A DNA stretch of 64,000 bases, from contig NZ_CP120468.1 of assembly GCF_029490015.1 (NCBI RefSeq), forward strand, positions 2,046,001 to 2,110,000, in the 5' to 3' direction. The notes beneath the pieces are model-generated. The model was not told the DNA's origin, made no database searches, and saw nothing but the letters and a program-made list of their open reading frames with translations. Source of the DNA: Halobaculum limi (GTDB taxonomy: Archaea > Halobacteriota > Halobacteria > Halobacteriales > Haloferacaceae). The position numbers were made by a program, and so were the translations under genes. Shown one piece after another: positions 25,029 through 34,144 of this stretch (position 1 is the first letter of the stretch; every line of letters starts with the position of its first letter).

Positions 25029-25868
25029 TCAGTCGTCTCGTCCGATTCCGCACCCCGAAATAGTCGTACACTCCACGCCGTGGTCTTCGAGGGCGTCGAC
25101 GACGGCGTTCATCCCGATAGCATCGCTGGCGATGTGGCCAGTGACGACGAGGTTCTTGTCTTCGTTGGCGAACTCCGCTCGGAGGTCCGCGGTGTCGCCC
25201 GCGCCGACGTGGATGTACAGGACGGTGTCGACGCCGTGGTCGAAGTACGCCCGTGCGACCGACGCGCCGCCGTTCGTCCCCGCCGCGTGGTGGACGGCGA
25301 CCTCCCCGAGGTCGTTGTCCGGGTCACCGACGCGAAGCAGAACGTCCGTCTCGGCGGCGTCGAGTTCGGGTATCTCCGCGAGGGCGTCGACGAAGTCCCC
25401 TGCTGTCGCGTCGGCTCCCATCTCGTCGGCCACATCGCGGAAGACGCGCCGGCCGTACTCGTCGGGCGCGAGGTGGGTGTTGAGATACGGTTGGTCGAGG
25501 AGTTCGGCGACGCTCGGGTCGTGGCGATAGTTGCTGGAGTGGCCGCCGTGGTCCATCCGGGACTTCAGGTCGGCGACGGCGTCCTCGGCGACGTCCTCGG
25601 GCACACCGTGGTCGGTCATGAACTCGACCTGTTTGTCGAGGACCGCCGGGAAGTCCAGTCGTGCGCTCATCCCCGTCGGGTGGTGCGCGAGTGCGAGGTC
25701 GTACCCCTCGTCGTGCGCGAGTTTGATCTCCGGCGACTCCAGGTCGATGCCGACCAACGCCGTCTCGATGTCTTCGCCGGGCACGTACACCGTGCTGTCG
25801 GCGGGCGTCTCGTCCCAGCCAACGAGGTCCAGACTGATCTGCAGAATCTCCTCGGTCGTGAGTCCCAT
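25029..25868 (-). CDS. Nif3-like (DUF34) family protein
   Basis: A 279-residue protein with features of the NIF3/DUF34 metal-binding family: DLALAHHPTG (about residues 57-66), MDHGGHSSNYRHD, and a C-terminal TGHIASDAIGMNAVVDALE that matches the GH-x2-SD metal motif. The family binds a dinuclear metal centre and its role is unsettled; a GTP cyclohydrolase annotation is common but unproven. Length agrees with archaeal members. It is a single gene converging on the small gene beside dpsA. The family call is moderately sure. Confidence 0.65.
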   Translation of the reverse strand: MGLTTEEILQISLDLVGWDETPADSTVYVPGEDIETALVGIDLESPEIKLAHDEGYDLALAHHPTGMSARLDFPAVLDKQVEFMTDHGVPEDVAEDAVADLKSRMDHGGHSSNYRHDPSVAELLDQPYLNTHLAPDEYGRRVFRDVADEMGADATAGDFVDALAEIPELDAAETDVLLRVGDPDNDLGEVAVHHAAGTNGGASVARAYFDHGVDTVLYIHVGAGDTADLRAEFANEDKNLVVTGHIASDAIGMNAVVDALEDHGVECTTISGCGIGRDD

Positions 25869-26003
25869 ACGCCATCCGAAGGCAACGCCGACTGAAAAGG
25901 CGTGGAAACCGGCACGCGGGGCGCAGACGTGTCACGTCGACCGGGAAGTGGCAAGCCCGTCGCCCGCCGCCAGTCGTTAGTACGGACCGCTCCGAGGGTG
26001 CGT

Positions 26004-27101
26004 ATGGTCGATCATCTGTTCTCGCCGCTCACGCTGCGAGGAACCGAGATACCCAACCGCGTGTTCGTCTCTCCGATGTGTCAGTACTCTTCGACCGACG
26101 GGATGGCCAACGACTGGCATCTCGTCCACCTCGGGTCGCGCGCCGTCGGCGGCGCGGGCCTTGTGATGTCGGAGGCGACGGCCGTCTCGCCGGAGGGGCG
26201 CATCACGCCCAACGACCTGGGAATCTGGTCGGACGACCACGCGGAGGCGCTCGCGCCCACCACCGACTTCATCCGCTCGCAGGGATCTGTCCCGGCGATC
26301 CAACTCGCCCACGCCGGGCGGAAAGCGTCGACCGCGCGACCGTGGGAGGGCGGCGACCCCATCTCGCCCGAAGACGGTGGCTGGGTGGTCGACGCCCCCT
26401 CGGGTCCGTACCCCCGCGACGGCGACGAACAGCCGACGAACAGCCTCTCGATCGACGAGATTCGGAGCGTGGTCGATGACTTCGCGGCCGCCGCTGAGCG
26501 CGCACTCGACGCTGGGTTCGAGGTCGCGGAGGTGCACGCGGCCCACGGCTACCTGCTCCACGAGTTCCTCTCGCCGGTCGCCAACGACCGTGACGACGAG
26601 TACGGCGGTTCCTTCGAGAACCGCACGCGACTGCTCCGCGAGGTGACTGAGGCCGTCCGCGAGGTGTGGCCCGACGACAAGCCGGTGTTCGTCCGCATCT
26701 CCGCGACCGATTGGATCGACGACGAGGAATCGTGGGACGTCGACCAGTCGGCACGGCTTGCACCAATCCTCGCAGCGGCGGGTGCGGACCTCCTCGACGT
26801 GAGTTCCGGCGGTATCTCGCCCGCACAGGAGGTTCCCTACGCCGGGCCGAACTACCAACTCGCGTACGCGGAGGCCATCCGCGAACACGTCGAGGAAGTT
26901 GGCGCGGACATCGCGGTCGCCACCGTCGGCGGTATCACCGAGCCGAAACAGGCGGAAGCCATCGTCGGCAACGACCGCGCGGACGCCGTGTTGATGGCGC
27001 GGGAGTTCCTGCGCTCGCCGTACTGGCCCCTGCACGCCGCCCACGAACTCGACGCCGACGTGGAGTGGCCGGTGCAGTACCGTCGTGCGAAGCCGCGCTG
27101 A
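26004..27101 (+). CDS. NADH:flavin oxidoreductase, Old Yellow Enzyme (YqjM type)
   Basis: A 365-residue TIM-barrel FMN enzyme. It starts MVDHLFSPLTLRGTEIPNRV, has the thermophilic-like SPMCQYSS with the Cys near the flavin, AIQLAHAGRKAS with the substrate histidine, HAAHGYLLHEFLSP, and the phosphate-site EFLRSPYWPLHAA at the end. These enzymes reduce activated C=C bonds with NAD(P)H. The physiological substrate is unknown. The ATG at 26004 fits the family start; in-frame sequence before it is not conserved-looking. Confidence 0.93.
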   Translation: MVDHLFSPLTLRGTEIPNRVFVSPMCQYSSTDGMANDWHLVHLGSRAVGGAGLVMSEATAVSPEGRITPNDLGIWSDDHAEALAPTTDFIRSQGSVPAIQLAHAGRKASTARPWEGGDPISPEDGGWVVDAPSGPYPRDGDEQPTNSLSIDEIRSVVDDFAAAAERALDAGFEVAEVHAAHGYLLHEFLSPVANDRDDEYGGSFENRTRLLREVTEAVREVWPDDKPVFVRISATDWIDDEESWDVDQSARLAPILAAAGADLLDVSSGGISPAQEVPYAGPNYQLAYAEAIREHVEEVGADIAVATVGGITEPKQAEAIVGNDRADAVLMAREFLRSPYWPLHAAHELDADVEWPVQYRRAKPR

Positions 27102-27142
27102 GAACGGCAGTTGCCGCTGGCTGTTCCGTGACCGCGCGCCGT

Positions 27143-27508
27143 CTACTCCCGGTCGCGGAGGCGACTGAGTCGACGGTCGAATTCCTCGTCGTCCACGTCA
27201 CCACGAGCGTACGCCGCGCGCAACTCCGCGACTGCAGGATCGCGCTCGCGCTCTGGCTTGGTGACCCCGCGATACAGCAGGTAGCCGCCGACGAACAAGA
27301 AGGCAAGCACCAACAGCGGTGCGAGCGACCAGACGACGTAGCCCCAGCCCGGAGCGGCGTTCGCACCCCACATCCCTCCCCACGGACCACCCATCATCCC
27401 GCCGCCGACCATCCCGAACCCCACAAACAACGCGGGCAGCAGTAGCAGCGCTGCGAGGGCGACGAGTGCGAACACGATCAGACGGTCGGTTGCGGAACGA
27501 GTTGACAT
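27143..27508 (-). CDS. SHOCT-domain membrane protein
   Basis: A 121-residue protein with two hydrophobic helices (about 10-32 and 58-80) joined by a Gly/Met/Trp-rich loop (GGGMMGGPWGGMWGANAAPGW). The C-terminal SHOCT motif is AELRAAYARGDVDDEEFDRRLSRL, a short oligomerisation helix pair. Haloarchaea have many such proteins with unknown roles. It is convergent with the OYE gene, ending 42 bases away. Confidence 0.85.
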   Translation of the reverse strand: MSTRSATDRLIVFALVALAALLLLPALFVGFGMVGGGMMGGPWGGMWGANAAPGWGYVVWSLAPLLVLAFLFVGGYLLYRGVTKPERERDPAVAELRAAYARGDVDDEEFDRRLSRLRDRE

Positions 27509-27671
27509 AGCTGTGATCCGCTGGACCAGCCAGCCTGGTCCACGTCCGGAAGATGGCCTGCCACGTGTATGTTGATTGTTACACTCTGGTTGATCGTTTC
27601 TGTGGAGCTACTAGCTTCCGACAGTATCGACCAGCCAACTGTTATACCCGAACCGACCCTACTGATCGGGT

Positions 27672-28604
27672 ATGGCAGGCCCCGCCCGCGACCCTACCGA
27701 CGAGGACCTCGCCGCCGTCGTCTCGGAGTTGTCGGAGACGCTCTCGGTGCTCCAGGATCAACTCGACGAACGCGACCGGAGCGAGCGACGCGCCCGCTCT
27801 GACCGCCGCGTCGTCGACGACCGCTGGGAGCGACGACCCGCACGCGACGCGCCGCGGCCGCCCGCCGTGGGCGAGTTGTTCCAGTTCACCTCAGACTACA
27901 CGATACCGACGGTAGTGGCGGTGTTGGAGGCGACTATCGAGGCGCTGGAACTCCTGCAGGGCGTCATCGACCTAGCCGCGCCCGGCGAGTCACCGGAGCG
28001 CCGGGGCCGACGCAGTCGACGCGACCGCCGTCGAGGTTCGGTGGGTCGGTCGTTGCTCTCGGATGCCGTCGCAGACAGCGTGAGTCGGACCACCGACCGT
28101 GCGGCGACGGATGCGGCGGACGCACTCGCTCGCCTCCGTGAGACGCTCACCGAGGCGGACCTCCCGAACGACGAAGAGAGCCGTGACCTCGTCGCCGACG
28201 CTCGTGAGTTGAGTGCGGAACTCGAACGGCGCGTGCGTGAGTCGCGTGCAACGGTCGACCGGGAGCGTGCCCGTGAGCGCCAGGACCGCCGAAGCGGTTC
28301 CACGGACCGGGGTCCCGTGACCATCAGCGTCGACGACCCCGACACCGAGTCCGACCGCCAGCGCGGTGAGTCGACCGATCCGGAGAAGTCGACCGAGAGT
28401 GGCAGCGATGCGTCCGAGGAGGAGGAAGGCGGGCCAGAGGTCGACGTCGACGCTGAACTGGACTCGATCAAACGGCAGATGGGGAAACACGACGCCGACA
28501 CGAATGACGACGATGCACAGGAGGAAGACACGCAAGACGTCGACTCGAACGACGACGATCCAGATGTGGACGGTGACGACACAGCGGACAGCGACGACAA
28601 GTAA
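27672..28604 (+). CDS. Haloarchaeal charged, partly coiled-coil protein of unknown function
   Basis: A 310-residue protein. A short N-terminal helix (DLAAVVSELSETLSVLQDQL) and a hydrophobic conserved-looking patch (about 68-105, GELFQFTSDYTIPTVVAVLEATIEALELLQGV) are followed by very charged Arg/Asp sequence. The C-terminal third is almost wholly Asp, Glu, Ser and Thr and is likely disordered. The middle helices (ALARLRETL, ELSAELERRV) look coiled. The patch recalls gas-vesicle- or chaperone-like helical proteins, but I cannot assign it. A TATA-like GTTATACCC (27640-27648) precedes the ATG by about 25 bases. Confidence 0.75.
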   Translation: MAGPARDPTDEDLAAVVSELSETLSVLQDQLDERDRSERRARSDRRVVDDRWERRPARDAPRPPAVGELFQFTSDYTIPTVVAVLEATIEALELLQGVIDLAAPGESPERRGRRSRRDRRRGSVGRSLLSDAVADSVSRTTDRAATDAADALARLRETLTEADLPNDEESRDLVADARELSAELERRVRESRATVDRERARERQDRRSGSTDRGPVTISVDDPDTESDRQRGESTDPEKSTESGSDASEEEEGGPEVDVDAELDSIKRQMGKHDADTNDDDAQEEDTQDVDSNDDDPDVDGDDTADSDDK

Positions 28605-28686
28605 GGCGGTGACTCGACGTGCGACTCGGCAGTGCGAAGTCGAGAGAAAGACCTCAGCGAGCGCCGTCGGTGAACGTTTTTGCCGA

Positions 28687-29073
28687 CTATTCGACCGGCC
28701 GGAACTGGAACCCGTCCCACTCCTGACTCGCGGCCTCGCGAATACCCGTGTCGGGGTCGCGTAACTCCTCGCAGTACACTGGTTCGACCTCGTCGCCGAT
28801 GTTGATGTCGCCGGTCGTCGCCTGGCCGATTGCTCGGACCGGTTCGCCGTCCACGTCGAACTCGACGATAGCGACGTGGTTGGGTTCGCGCACGCCCGGC
28901 GGCGTCGCCGTCGACGTGGTCCACGTGACGACTTCTGCGGTGTACTCGCTCAGGTCGACCGTTGCCACCGGAGCCTCGCCGTCGGGACCGACCGGGTGGG
29001 CGGGATACGTAATCGAGCCGTCGGGGTAGCGCGCCGCCTCGAAAACCGGGTTGCCGTCGCCGTCGTCGGTCAT
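28687..29073 (-). CDS. DUF35 OB-fold acyl-CoA-associated protein, without zinc ribbon
   Basis: A 128-residue protein with the DUF35 OB-fold pattern: AEVVTWTTSTATPPGVREPNHVAIVEFD (approximately residues 46-74) and IGDEVEPVYCEEL. The N-terminal region, where most relatives carry a C-x2-C zinc ribbon, has no paired cysteines here. DUF35 proteins bridge a thiolase and HMG-CoA synthase in archaea and pass acetoacetyl-CoA between them. Its start overlaps the thiolase stop by four bases, so the two form a functional pair. No HMG-CoA synthase is nearby. Confidence 0.82.
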   Translation of the reverse strand: MTDDGDGNPVFEAARYPDGSITYPAHPVGPDGEAPVATVDLSEYTAEVVTWTTSTATPPGVREPNHVAIVEFDVDGEPVRAIGQATTGDINIGDEVEPVYCEELRDPDTGIREAASQEWDGFQFRPVE

Positions 29074-30227
29074 GCGTCCACCCCCTCGAAGATGGCGGTG
29101 GTAACGCAGTTCCCGAACCCACCCACGTTACACGCGAGGCCGACGTCCGCGTCGACCTGTCGCTTCCCCGCCTCGCCGCGGAGTTGCTGGACGATTTCGT
29201 ACGCCTGCGCGACGCCCGAGGCACCCAGCGGGTGGCCCTTCGACTTCAGCCCACCGGAGGTGTTGATCGGTAACTCGCCGTCGCGGTCGGTGCGCCCCTC
29301 GTCGACGGCCTTCCAGCCCTCGCCTTTCTCCGCGAAGCCGAGGTCTTCGAACTGCAGGAACTCGAGGATGGTGAACATGTCGTGCAGTTCTGCCACGTCG
29401 ACGTCGTCGGGCGTCAGGTCGGCCATCTCGTACGCCTGTTCGCTCGACTCGACGACGCCGCGCATCGTCGTCGGGTCGGCGCGTTCGTGGACGACGTGGG
29501 TGTCGGTCGCGCCGCCGATGCCCGAAATGCGGACGTAGTTGTCCGTGTACTGCTCGGCGACGGAAACGGGACACAACAGGAGTGCCGCAGAGCCGTCGGT
29601 GATGGGGCAGAAGTCGTACAGCCGAAGCGGGTCAGCGACGATGGGCGAGTCGAGGACGGTGTCGAGGTCGACCTCCTTGCGGAACTGCGCGTGCGGGTTG
29701 TCGACGCCGTTGCGGTGGTTCTTGACCGCGACCTTCCCGAGACTCTCGCGCGGGGCGTCGTACGTGTCGAGGTAGAGGCGAGCGGTGAGACCAGCGAAAC
29801 TCGGGAGCGTGAGGCCGTGTTTGTACTCGCAGGGGTGCGTGAGCGACGCGATGACGTCGGTCGCTTCGGCCGTCGTCCGGTGGGTCATCTTCTCGCCGCC
29901 GACAAGTAGCGTCATGTCGGACACCCCCGAGGCGATGGACTGCCACGCCGCGTAGATGCCCGCCCCACCCGACGAGGAGGTCTGGTCGATGCGGGCGGTG
30001 TACGCGGGCACCGCCTGCAGGTCGTGTGCGAGTGCGTTCGGGACGCCCGTCTGTCCCTCGAACTCGCCGCTGGCCATATTCGAGACGTAGAGGTGGTCGA
30101 CGGCGTCGGCCGACACGCCTGCGTCCTCCAGACAGGCCTCCCCCGCCTCCGAGAGCAGTTCGCGAATCCACGCGTCGCGTTGCCCGAACTGGGTCATCGA
30201 CGCGCCGATGATTGCCACGTCTTGCAT
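29070..30227 (-). CDS. Thiolase-fold protein (SCP2-thiolase-like), serine at the usual nucleophile site
   Basis: A 385-residue thiolase-fold protein starting MQDVAIIGASMTQFGQRD. Conserved pieces include GGLKSKGHPLGASG with His332 and ACNVGGFGN near the end. By eye alignment with NQLCGSG of classical thiolases, the acyl-carrying cysteine falls at Ser84 (DQTSSSGGAG). It may therefore not do classic thiolysis, and may act in acyl transfer as part of a DUF35 complex. It is the first gene of the thiolase-DUF35 operon. Confidence 0.85.
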   Translation of the reverse strand: MQDVAIIGASMTQFGQRDAWIRELLSEAGEACLEDAGVSADAVDHLYVSNMASGEFEGQTGVPNALAHDLQAVPAYTARIDQTSSSGGAGIYAAWQSIASGVSDMTLLVGGEKMTHRTTAEATDVIASLTHPCEYKHGLTLPSFAGLTARLYLDTYDAPRESLGKVAVKNHRNGVDNPHAQFRKEVDLDTVLDSPIVADPLRLYDFCPITDGSAALLLCPVSVAEQYTDNYVRISGIGGATDTHVVHERADPTTMRGVVESSEQAYEMADLTPDDVDVAELHDMFTILEFLQFEDLGFAEKGEGWKAVDEGRTDRDGELPINTSGGLKSKGHPLGASGVAQAYEIVQQLRGEAGKRQVDADVGLACNVGGFGNCVTTAIFEGVDA

Positions 30228-30369
30228 ACCGGAGTGCTCCGTGGCCGATTACTTCGGCGTTCCCCTTTCTCCGCCCGCGCCGCTGGCGAACAAACGTGGT
30301 TCTGTGGCGACGTGGCTCCCGTCGGTCGGATCGGCGGGCGTTAAGTGGTCGCCGCTCGGACGGTCCGAT

Positions 30370-30783
30370 ATGAACGTCGCCGACGCCGCGACGACGGCCG
30401 GTATCGCCGCCTGCGGGGCCCTCCTGCTCGTGTTGGCTGCGCCGTTCCTGCTCATCGCCGACCCCGGAACGGGACTGACCGTGTACTACGCGTCCGGGAC
30501 GCTCGGCGTCAGCGGAGTCGCCTTCCTCGCGGTGTTGCTCGTCGTCGTGTTCCTCTCCGGGAGGCAACAGCGACGCGACCCGAGTATCATCGCCGGTGTC
30601 GCCCTCGTGGCCGCCGTCGCCCTCCTCGCACTCGCTGTGACGTGGGCCGTCGCCGTCGACGTACAGAACCTCTTCTCGTTCCCAGCCTCCGCGAGTTGGA
30701 TCACGTGGCATCGGTGGGTCGTCGTCGCCGTCGCGGTGCTCGTCCCCGCCAGCGCCGGTGCGTACGCGCGGGCCGTGCTGTGA
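30370..30783 (+). CDS. Membrane protein, four transmembrane segments
   Basis: A 137-residue protein with hydrophobic helices at about 8-28, 44-62, 72-94 and 115-136. The only longer loop contains QNLFSFPASASWITWHRW. I do not recognise a function. It is transcribed divergently from the thiolase operon, 142 bases away, with the SRP RNA gene downstream on the same strand. The ATG at 30370 directly precedes the first membrane helix. Confidence 0.7.
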   Translation: MNVADAATTAGIAACGALLLVLAAPFLLIADPGTGLTVYYASGTLGVSGVAFLAVLLVVVFLSGRQQRRDPSIIAGVALVAAVALLALAVTWAVAVDVQNLFSFPASASWITWHRWVVVAVAVLVPASAGAYARAVL

Positions 30784-30865
30784 CGCGGTGGTGCGGCGGA
30801 CGTGCGGCGACAATCACGTCGCCGCCGGTCGATCACACCACGTCTCGTCCGTCGCCGTACCGCAA

Positions 30866-30880
30866 GGCCCTTAAGTTGGT
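30866..30880 (+). promoter_or_regulatory. Promoter of the SRP RNA gene
   Basis: GGCCCTTAAGTTGGT contains the stable-RNA-type TATA element TTAAG, centred about 24 bases before the predicted 5' end of the SRP RNA. The L1 operon promoter in this window uses nearly the same GGCCTTAAGT. Confidence 0.6.
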
Positions 30881-30894
30881 CCGGACTAGCGTGT

Positions 30895-31207
30895 GATGGA
30901 CTAGGTCGGGCAGTTAGGCCCTGCTCGTCTCCCGCCATAGAGTCTTTAGCGGGGACCGAACGCCGGACGCGTCCGGGATGCCCGTCGTGGGCCTCGGAAG
31001 CTGACGGAGAAGCCTCGTCCGCCGGGGACGACGGACCGTCGGGAATCACCCGCAGGGGTGTCCGCCCGTGGTTCATCGGTGGCATCGGGTCAGGCGCGGA
31101 AGCGAGCAGCCCACCACTGGACGTTCGTCGCTCGTCGGGTCGCGGGGCGGAGTCAGCGACCGGGATTCCCCACGGCGGAGCCCCCGGGCAACGCCGGCCC
31201 GTCCATC
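30895..31207 (+). ncRNA. ffs: Signal recognition particle RNA (7S RNA)
   Basis: About 313 bases with archaeal 7S RNA marks. The ends pair: GATGGAC (30895-30901) with GTCCATC (31201-31207). The Alu-side block GGGCAGTTAGGCCCTGCTCGTC is near the 5' end. The SRP54-binding helix 8 is at about 31080-31125, with GTCAGGCGCGGAAGCGAGCAGCC giving the GGAA tetraloop and the symmetric internal loop. Length agrees with known haloarchaeal 7S RNA (about 300). It works with SRP19 and SRP54 in targeting membrane and secreted proteins. Ends are predicted from pairing, within a few bases. Confidence 0.93.
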
Positions 31208-31293
31208 ATTCATCTCGTATTCTCCTCGTCGAGCGACAGCGCTCGCGTGCCGGGACCGCAACCCCCGAGTAGTCGCCGCAGTAAGGGAGGAGT

Positions 31294-31566
31294 ATGAGCG
31301 ACAGCGACGCTGACGATGTGACGGCGACGTACGACGAGAGCGAGGCCGAGCGACTGGTGACGTTCGAGCGTTCGGGCACTCGTGCGACGGTCGCACAGAA
31401 CGTCGAGGGGTACGCGATGTTGAAGGTCCGAGCGGGCGGTCCCGACGGCGACGAACTCGAACGCTACTACGGGTTCGACATGGCGCTGGACCACGTCGCG
31501 GAACTTCTCGGCGTCGCAGTCCACGACCTGCCGGTCCCAGAGGCCGCGTCAGACATGGGGATGTGA
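31294..31566 (+). CDS. Small conserved haloarchaeal protein (DUF7111-like)
   Basis: A 90-residue acidic protein starting MSDSDADDVTATYDESEAER, with a compact-looking domain (LVTFERSGTRATVAQNVEGYAMLKVR and a following YYGFDMALDHVAELLGV). It matches a haloarchaeal family that I recall as DUF7111, function unknown. A Shine-Dalgarno GGGAGGAG precedes the ATG, which is uncommon here. It follows the SRP RNA gene by 86 bases, and its own promoter is unclear, so read-through from the SRP RNA is possible. Confidence 0.75.
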   Translation: MSDSDADDVTATYDESEAERLVTFERSGTRATVAQNVEGYAMLKVRAGGPDGDELERYYGFDMALDHVAELLGVAVHDLPVPEAASDMGM

Positions 31567-31617
31567 GAACCTGAACCTGGAGACGATGCCACCCGAACCG
31601 CGACCGAGACGCCGCGT

Positions 31618-33006
31618 TCAGTACGCGTACTCGTCTTCGGTCAACTGGACGTAGCCGCCGTCGCGGTTCTGCCACTTGATCCACTTGTAGCGCAAGAGGA
31701 GTTTCGTCGCGCCCCACCCCGCACCGAACTTCTGTTCGAACATCCGGTAGCCCTTCTCGTTCGCGAGCATCTTCCGTCCGATGCGGAAGGTGTCGTCCCA
31801 GTCGTCGGGGCCGTAGTCGCGGCACAACTCTGCCATCGCGACGTTGCGAAGCACCTCGTCGCCGATGGTGTCTCTCCAGCGGTCGTTGTACGCGCTCACG
31901 TCGCCGGCGGCGGCGAGTTCACCCGCGATTGCGCCCGTGCGGACGGCGACGTGGTCACCCCCCTCGTGGAACGCCGAGGTCGCACCCATCGCGCCGCCGA
32001 CGACGCAGACGCCGGCGTCGACGGGGCTCTCGATGGGTCGCGTCGAGGAGATGGGGTACGTCTCCGTCCCCTTCGACTTCCCGGCGTCTTCGACGACGGG
32101 GAAGTCCTCCTCGATGTCGTACTCGTCGCCCCACTCGCGTTCGAGGAGGCGACGGACGTACTCTTTCCCCGAGGGAACACGCTCGTCGTCCTCGTGGATG
32201 AGCGCGTACTTCTCGCGGTCTTCGACCTCGTCTAAGTCCATCCCGATAGGCATTGTCAGCCCCACGCGACAGACGCGGCCGGCGTTCGGGAACACCCACG
32301 GGTACGCCGTGTGGCCGGGCATCACACCCCACCAGAACTTGATAGCGCCGTCGACCTCGTCGTACACTTCCTGCGGGAACTTTCGGTACTCCTGATACGC
32401 GATGTGGTTGTTCGTCGTCGAGGCCAGACGCTCGGACGCCTTCGCGCCGTCGGGGAGGAAGCGGTCGAGGACGCGGTTCGTCACCGTCCGCTGTGGCCCG
32501 TCCGCGAGGACGACGAAGTCGGTGCCAATCTTGTCGCCGGAGGCCAGCGAGAGGACGTGGCGCGGGTCGTCGCCCGGCGCATCGAGGTCCGTCTCCACGT
32601 CCTTCACGGACGCCTTCACGCGGTACTCTGCGCCGGCCTCCTCCGCGCGGTCGCGAAGGAAGTCGTCGAAACGAGCGCGGTGCATCGTGTAGCCGAACTC
32701 GTCGTAACTGGACTCGATCCCGGTCGACCGTAGGGTACACGCCTCGTTCGGGCCGATGAACTCCGCGCGGTCGAGGTGGTCTTGAAGGACGCCGTCGGGG
32801 AACTCGTCGGGGTGGATACCCATAATGTCCACCCAGTAGTCGAGGATACCTGCAGCGTCGGTGGAGTCCGGCCCGAGACGCTCGCGATCCTCGCGGGGGA
32901 CGCCCTTCTCCAAGACGAGAGCGTCGGCCCCGTGAGAGGCGGCGGCGTGTGCGGCGGCCGACCCTCCCGGCCCCCCGCCGACGATGGCGACGTCGACTCG
33001 TTGCAT
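31618..33006 (-). CDS. FAD-dependent geranylgeranyl-reductase-like oxidoreductase
   Basis: A 462-residue flavoprotein. It starts with the FAD dinucleotide motif VDVAIVGGGPGGSAAAHAAASHGADALVLEKG and has a second FAD motif VCVVGGAMGATSAFHEGGDHVAV with the late GD-like segment. It belongs to the geranylgeranyl reductase (COG0644) group, which saturates isoprenoid chains of archaeal lipids or of quinones. Haloarchaea have several paralogues, so the lipid substrate is not settled. The start at 33006 places the FAD motif three residues in; in-frame sequence upstream is poor. Confidence 0.85.
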   Translation of the reverse strand: MQRVDVAIVGGGPGGSAAAHAAASHGADALVLEKGVPREDRERLGPDSTDAAGILDYWVDIMGIHPDEFPDGVLQDHLDRAEFIGPNEACTLRSTGIESSYDEFGYTMHRARFDDFLRDRAEEAGAEYRVKASVKDVETDLDAPGDDPRHVLSLASGDKIGTDFVVLADGPQRTVTNRVLDRFLPDGAKASERLASTTNNHIAYQEYRKFPQEVYDEVDGAIKFWWGVMPGHTAYPWVFPNAGRVCRVGLTMPIGMDLDEVEDREKYALIHEDDERVPSGKEYVRRLLEREWGDEYDIEEDFPVVEDAGKSKGTETYPISSTRPIESPVDAGVCVVGGAMGATSAFHEGGDHVAVRTGAIAGELAAAGDVSAYNDRWRDTIGDEVLRNVAMAELCRDYGPDDWDDTFRIGRKMLANEKGYRMFEQKFGAGWGATKLLLRYKWIKWQNRDGGYVQLTEDEYAY

Positions 33007-33109
33007 GCCCGAACGGGACCGCGGATCGGTCTTAAATCGCCCGAAGCGCACCCACCGAACCCCGGGCGAGGGGGAGAAGGCCTATCCCCCGCGACGGCTT
33101 CCTCACTGT

Positions 33110-34093
33110 ATGGATATCACTCGAAGCGTCCGCGCGATCGTCGACGCGGCGGACGCACCTGACGGCGTCATCGACTGGGACGCCGTCGCGGAGGCCGCGA
33201 AGGGCGGGTGTGAACCGGGCGACCTGCGGATGGACCCGGCCGAACGTGCGGCGTTCGCAGACGACGTTCGCGCCGCACGCGACGGCCTCCGCGCGGCCTC
33301 GGGCGTCGAGTTCGACCTGCCCGACACCGTCGAGATTCAGCACCGACACCACTGGATCGACGCCAACGTGCGCACCTTCGAGCGCGTGCTTCGGCCGCTG
33401 GAGGACCACGCTGGCGGCGTGTTCCCCGGGGTCGCTCGCTCGGTCAACTCCGGGACGATGGCGGTGTCGCTCGCGTTCCTCGCGCGCAACGTCCTCGGGC
33501 AGTACGATCCGCTGCTGCTCGCGGAGGCCGACGGCGACGACCACGGCCTGTACTTCGTTCGCCCGAACATCCAGCGCGCGGCCGTCGAACTCGACGTCGG
33601 CTACCCCCGCTTCCGTCGGTGGATCGCGTTCCACGAGGTCGCCCACGCTGCTGAGTTCGGGGCCGCGCCGTGGCTCCCCGGCTACCTCGAAGCGCGGATG
33701 CAACGCGGTGTGGAGTCGCTCTCCGATACCTCGTCGTTGCTGAACGCCGGGGAGACGACGCGGGAGTCGTTCGCGGAGTTGAACACCGCGATGACCGCGG
33801 TCGAAGGGTACGCCGAACTCCTGATGGATCGAGCGTTCGACGACGAGTACGACGACCTCCGCGCGAAACTCGACGCGCGGCGACAGGGCGGCGACCCGTT
33901 CACCAACCTCCTGAAGCGCTTGCTCGGACTGGGGATGAAGCGCCGCCAGTACGAACGCGGCGCGGAGTTCTTCGCCGCGGTCGCCGACGAGACCGACCTC
34001 CAGACGGCGTCGCTCGTGTGGGAGCGACCGGAGAACCTCCCGACCGACGAGGAGTTGGACGCGCCCGCCGACTGGATCCGACGGGTCGCCTGA
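33110..34093 (+). CDS. Zinc metalloprotease-like protein (DUF2342 / F420-associated)
   Basis: A 327-residue zincin-like protein with the zinc motif HEVAH (residues 175-179) in WIAFHEVAHAAEFGAAPWL. A preceding FVRPNIQRAAVELDV and a helical C-terminal half with MKRRQYERGAEFF complete the match to DUF2342, listed in databases as coenzyme F420 biosynthesis associated. The family is restricted to actinobacteria and archaea that use F420. A real link to F420 is by distribution only. It is divergent from the flavoprotein gene. Confidence 0.87.
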   Translation: MDITRSVRAIVDAADAPDGVIDWDAVAEAAKGGCEPGDLRMDPAERAAFADDVRAARDGLRAASGVEFDLPDTVEIQHRHHWIDANVRTFERVLRPLEDHAGGVFPGVARSVNSGTMAVSLAFLARNVLGQYDPLLLAEADGDDHGLYFVRPNIQRAAVELDVGYPRFRRWIAFHEVAHAAEFGAAPWLPGYLEARMQRGVESLSDTSSLLNAGETTRESFAELNTAMTAVEGYAELLMDRAFDDEYDDLRAKLDARRQGGDPFTNLLKRLLGLGMKRRQYERGAEFFAAVADETDLQTASLVWERPENLPTDEELDAPADWIRRVA

Positions 34094-34144
34094 GGGTCGC
34101 AGAACTGACGCAGAAATCCGCCACCGTTCCTCCCGCTTACCGTC

